Below are positions 14,168 through 16,753 of a DNA stretch of 16,753 nucleotides, piece after piece. The translations under genes were made by a program, and so were the position numbers. Under the pieces are notes generated by a model. That model ran no database searches and was not told where the DNA came from. It saw nothing but the letters and a program-made list of their open reading frames with translations. The DNA comes from Planctomycetota bacterium (GTDB lineage Bacteria; Planctomycetota; Phycisphaerae; Sedimentisphaerales; Anaerohalosphaeraceae), in the NCBI GenBank assembly GCA_019456245.1, contig VRUF01000036.1:1-16753 (forward strand), in the 5' to 3' direction. Position 1 is the stretch's first letter. The number at the start of each line of letters is the position of its first letter.

Positions 14168-14544
14168 TTATTCATACGGTTGCTTCTTAGCCGCAACAAC
14201 TCGATCACTTCGTCCAATCCAAAATTCATTTGCCTTGCCTCTGCCAATAGCATATCGATCCGCTCGCATACAATGCGGTTTTTCTCCCTTCGTGCAAGCG
14301 GTGAACCACCGCCTGATATAAATACTCCCGCTCCCTGTCGCGTAGTAAGGATGTTCGCCTGCTCCAACTGGCGATAGGCACGAGCGACAGTGTTCGGGTT
14401 GACCAGCAACTGCTCAGCCAGTTTACGCACCGGCGGCAACTGCTCGCCGTCCTTGAGGCGGTCCGATGCAACCAGATATTTAATCTGATTGACGATTTGC
14501 AGATAGATCGGAATTCCATCATGGACCGAAATATGGATTTGCAT
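14158..14544 (-). CDS. GntR-family regulator, YtrA subfamily
   Basis: A 128-residue repressor. Residues about 10-77 are the GntR winged helix ('GIPIYLQIVNQIKYLV', 'LPPVRKLAEQLLVNPNTVAR', 'RQGAGVFIS'). The short all-helical C-terminus (about 90-125) is that of the YtrA type, which lacks a large ligand domain. The ATG at 14544 has AAGGA 6 bases upstream. It leads an operon with the ABC ATPase and permease, which is the standard arrangement for this subfamily. Its promoter (14618-14646) is overlapped by a 9-bp inverted repeat, so autorepression and control of the exporter are likely. Its last codon and stop lie within repeat copy A. The inducing signal cannot be read from the sequence. Confidence 0.94.
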   Translation of the reverse strand: MQIHISVHDGIPIYLQIVNQIKYLVASDRLKDGEQLPPVRKLAEQLLVNPNTVARAYRQLEQANILTTRQGAGVFISGGGSPLARREKNRIVCERIDMLLAEARQMNFGLDEVIELLRLRSNRMNNTL

Positions 14545-14600
14545 GTCACTTCCTTATAAATACCTCAACGGCAATAATGTTCCAGCTGACACCGACCGGA

Positions 14601-14622
14601 ATTATTGTACTACTACAATAAT
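14601..14622. promoter_or_regulatory. probable GntR operator (inverted repeat)
   Basis: A perfect 9-bp inverted repeat ATTATTGTA-ctac-TACAATAAT, covering five bases of the -10 box of the GntR operon promoter. YtrA-type regulators bind such AT-rich dyads next to their own promoters. An isolated half-site CAATAAT occurs at 14572-14578. Confidence 0.7.
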
Positions 14623-14646
14623 ACAATCCCCAGGTAATCCTGTCAA
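14618..14646 (-). promoter_or_regulatory. strong sigma-70-like promoter of the GntR-ABC operon
   Basis: On the minus strand a consensus TTGACA (complement of 14641-14646), a 17-bp spacer and TATTAT (complement of 14618-14623). It directs transcription to the GntR start at 14544. Confidence 0.75.
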
Positions 14647-14796
14647 TGATTATATTATTATTTTGCGATTTCTTGGCCAAAAGTAACGTGAGATGTCTAT
14701 AAGTGCCACTTTATCCGTGATAAAAGACCAAATGATGAGCAATGTAAATATATCGAATAACTTATTTCATGTTAGGAAAATACCGAAGAAATCAAT

Positions 14797-14821
14797 AAAA
14801 AAGCCTCGGCCATCAGGCCGA
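14797..14821 (-). terminator. terminator of the bat-like operon
   Basis: On the minus strand, about 40 bases after the BatE-like stop, a 6-bp stem TCGGCC/GGCCGA with loop TGAT is followed by GGC and six T. It separates the bat-like genes from the GntR operon. Confidence 0.85.
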
Positions 14822-14862
14822 AACCACAATTTTGATTTTTGATATTTGATTTTTACATTGAA

Positions 14863-15681
14863 TTAGATAATTTCCGCACTTGTCTCCGGCACCCAACCTT
14901 CACTCCCGTCAGACAGCTCGATATTCAACCACCCCGACTGCTGCCGGATCACCTCAAACTCCGTCCCGGAATGCAACGGATCCTTAAAACTCGCCGGATA
15001 GTTCATCCCATCACCCTGCCGCGAAACAACCTCACTGGCAACGACCACACCGCAAACCTGATGCGAACCAACATAATTTTCAACCCCCACAGAAAACCCA
15101 AAGCATAAAAAAACAACCGCAAAAACAACCGCAAAAACATTAAACCACGTCTTCCTGCCAAACCAAAGCATCATGGTAAACACCGCCATCAACCCGCCAA
15201 AACTAAAACACACCGCCGCGAAACGCCCACGCATCGAAAAATCGTAATGCCAGAAAAACAACGTCTTAAGAACACGCCTTCGCTCACCCAATTCAACTGC
15301 ATCCAACCGCCTGCTCCGCGCAAATGCAAGATTCTTTTTCACTTCCCGATTCGACCCGTCAAGCCTCTCGCTGCGCCGATAATTAACGATCGCCCTCCCA
15401 ACATCACCCTTCAACAGATAAGCATTCCCAACGTTGTAATAAAGCTTCGCATTCTTAATCCCCCCTTCGTTAACGATCCGCTCAAAATGCAATATCGCCT
15501 CGCCATAGTATTTCTCCGCCTCTTCCGCCGGCGCCGACCCTGCTTTATCAAACGCCGCATTCGCCAGATCTAACTGATGATACATATCCTGCTCGTTCGC
15601 CACGCCATAAACAAGACAGGTAAACGCACAAGCTCCAAGCACCACCGAACAAGTTATCCAAAAAAACCGCTTCATCGTCAT
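14863..15681 (-). CDS. BatE-like protein: TPR, two membrane helices, SH3-like domain
   Basis: A 272-residue envelope protein from the ATG at 15681. Residues about 5-27 are a signal or anchor helix. Residues 55-120 hold tetratricopeptide repeats ('AKLYYNVGNAYLLKGDVGRA'). Two membrane helices lie at about 153-173 and 181-200, and the C-terminal 65 residues are a bacterial SH3-like fold ('SGWLNIELSDGSEGWVP'). This is the BatE layout, and a BatD-like gene precedes it. Bat proteins (Bacteroides aerotolerance) are membrane-associated and often sit with MoxR and von Willebrand A proteins; their precise function is unclear. The start is uncertain. Repeat copy B ends one base before this ATG and no Shine-Dalgarno is visible. 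The frame is open to an ATG at 15765, which has AAGGG from the repeat upstream and would add 28 residues. Confidence 0.8.
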   Translation of the reverse strand: MTMKRFFWITCSVVLGACAFTCLVYGVANEQDMYHQLDLANAAFDKAGSAPAEEAEKYYGEAILHFERIVNEGGIKNAKLYYNVGNAYLLKGDVGRAIVNYRRSERLDGSNREVKKNLAFARSRRLDAVELGERRRVLKTLFFWHYDFSMRGRFAAVCFSFGGLMAVFTMMLWFGRKTWFNVFAVVFAVVFLCFGFSVGVENYVGSHQVCGVVVASEVVSRQGDGMNYPASFKDPLHSGTEFEVIRQQSGWLNIELSDGSEGWVPETSAEII

Positions 15682-15682
15682 A

Positions 15683-15783
15683 ATACTGATCACAATTAAA
15701 AATTCCCATTTTGTCCGCGGTAAGTTGCTTCCAATATAAGCAATTACATTTTTCAACGCGTCCATTTACTACCCTTAAGGGTA
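15683..15783 (-). repeat. intergenic repeat element, copy B
   Basis: A 101-bp sequence aligning with 14069-14167. The last 22 bases on the plus strand (CATTTACTACCCT-W-AAGGGTA) and the first about 45 are nearly identical; the centre is less so. On the minus strand it starts with the perfect 14-bp palindrome TACCCTTAAGGGTA (15770-15783), which contains the BatD-like TAA stop. A CGCG pair (15757-15760, 15716-15719) can close over a 10-bp hairpin GTAA-TTGCTT/AAGCAA-c-TTAC with one bulge. AAAATGGGAATTTT follows, and it ends GTGATCAGTAT directly before the BatE-like ATG. Confidence 0.75.
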
Positions 15784-16753
15784 GACCTTTTTCTCTATAG
15801 CTTTCAAAAGTTCGATAATCCCATCCACATCTTCAACATCCCCGCCTCGCGCACCGCCGGAATAGCTCGACGCCTCAAACCCCTCCATAATCTCCCTGTA
15901 GCGATTCGCCATCTCCCCATCCCCCGTCTCTTCCAAAACAACACGTTCACAATCCATCCCCGTCAACGACCCTGCCGTCTTCCCGAATCGATCCCCCACA
16001 TACTCCCGCATCGCCGCCGCAACCGCACCTCTGCCAGACTTCTCAAAATCCGCCTTACCCAAACCCCTCGCATATTTCAACCGCCCGACAGCCTTCCGCA
16101 AAGCCTGCCGCCGCTTCTTCCGCGCAACACTCTTGGCATCCCGATAAGTCAAAACCTTCACAATCGCACTAACAAAAAATCCAGCCAAAGGAATCGCCCA
16201 CACCGCCGCAAATCCACCCTGAACCAGCCCCGCCACAGGAGAAAACGCTTCGCTAACCAGTTTAATATCCTCATAGTTCGCAGAAATCCCCTTCTTAACC
16301 GCCTCCACCTCACGGCTTGCAGTAGAACCACCCATCAGCTCCGCATCGGCAAAAGTAAAAACCTTCGAAGGCCTCACTTCCAAAGCTATCGCCGCGCTTT
16401 CGGTGATAACATACTCGCCCTTATCCACATCAAAATAAGCAAGCGGTATCGGAGGTATTCGAACCACAGAATCGTTCTCCGCTCGTATCGTCCTCTTAAA
16501 AACTTTCACAGCCCCCGCAACAACCCCATCCTCTCGTTCGCTTGATATCCTGAAATTATTCGCCAACTCATCAACATCTTCCAACTTTGGCCACCGAACC
16601 GGCTTAAGATAATTAACCCCGCCAACCTTGATCGTAAGCTCGATAGGCTGACCGACATCTACACTCGTAGGATCAACACTGGTCTCGATACTGTATTTGC
16701 CGACAAGGCCGTACAAGGATTCCGGCTTACCCAACTGGGGAACCGCCAGAACT
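15775..16753 (-). CDS. BatD-like membrane protein, C-terminal part
   Basis: The reading frame is open to the right edge, so only the last 325 or so codons are present and the start is outside. 'GLVGKYSIETSVDPTSVDVGQPIELTIKVGG' is cut here as 'VGKYSIETSVDPTSVDVGQP' followed by 'IELTIKV', a typical start of the second beta domain of BatD (oxygen-tolerance family). The domain ends with 'TESAAIALEVRPSKV'. A membrane helix follows ('GFAAVWAIPLAGFFVSAIVKV') and then a basic cytoplasmic helical tail with a four-helix-like region. BatD takes part in Bat complexes at the membrane. It overlaps repeat copy B at its last codons ('VYP' then TAA). The BatE-like gene follows on the same strand, with about 90 bp between that are nearly all repeat, and the two are likely one operon. 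Confidence 0.85.
   Translation of the reverse strand, partial: VLAVPQLGKPESLYGLVGKYSIETSVDPTSVDVGQPIELTIKVGGVNYLKPVRWPKLEDVDELANNFRISSEREDGVVAGAVKVFKRTIRAENDSVVRIPPIPLAYFDVDKGEYVITESAAIALEVRPSKVFTFADAELMGGSTASREVEAVKKGISANYEDIKLVSEAFSPVAGLVQGGFAAVWAIPLAGFFVSAIVKVLTYRDAKSVARKKRRQALRKAVGRLKYARGLGKADFEKSGRGAVAAAMREYVGDRFGKTAGSLTGMDCERVVLEETGDGEMANRYREIMEGFEASSYSGGARGGDVEDVDGIIELLKAIEKKVYP

Noticed and set aside
14709..14726. CTTTATC/GATAAAAG dyad between the GntR promoter and the bat-like terminator
   Set aside because: It is an imperfect AT-rich stem without a T-tract or a nearby start, so no role can be supported.

Overview
The window looks like chromosome of a planctomycete, most likely class Phycisphaerae. 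This is inferred from several things: large secreted proteins rich in Trp, Asp and Pro that end in a dockerin-like 'DGIVNINDLLIVARNWL' tail, a URO-D-like protein paired with an SGLT-type symporter, a zinc-ribbon protein with the 'GKxxxCPHC' pattern, and BatD/BatE homologues. No phage, plasmid, transposase or CRISPR array is visible.

Layout. (1) Positions 1-3524, minus strand: a likely operon with a URO-D-fold protein, an SGLT-type sodium:solute symporter, a possible overlapping small ORF, and the start of an ABC ATPase cut by the left edge. (2) 3685-6122: a queuosine-precursor block. queF and a zinc-ribbon gene run left and end at a terminator. queC and queE run right from a compact divergent promoter region. 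They cover three steps: QueE to CDG, QueC to preQ0, QueF to preQ1. queD is not in the window. (3) 6165-9530, minus: two ORFs that share one reading frame and are separated only by a TAA. Together they read as one secreted protein of about 1,120 residues, with a signal peptide, a C39-like cysteine-peptidase domain and a dockerin-like tail. (4) 9537-10214: a gene-poor stretch with a promoter for the secreted gene and possible gene fossils. (5) 10215-11347: a small zinc-ribbon membrane protein, tRNA-Tyr with its terminator, and an orphan TrpR-type repressor. (6) 11435-14646, minus: a YtrA-type GntR regulator, an ABC ATPase and an ABC permease, behind a strong promoter whose -10 box overlaps a 9-bp inverted repeat that is probably the regulator's own operator. 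(7) 14797-16753, minus: BatD-like (cut by the right edge) and BatE-like envelope proteins, ending at a clear terminator.

Two signals stand out. First, an approximately 100-bp sequence occurs twice (14069-14167 and 15683-15783), in the same orientation. Each copy begins inside the stop codon of one gene and ends just before the start of the next, in two unrelated operons. The copies share a palindromic end (TACCCT/AGGGTA) and a similar predicted hairpin whose stem sequences differ. It looks like a structured, probably mobile or regulatory, intergenic element. Second, the TAA at 7536-7538 splits what reads as a single secreted protein, pointing to a nonsense mutation, stop readthrough or a sequencing error.
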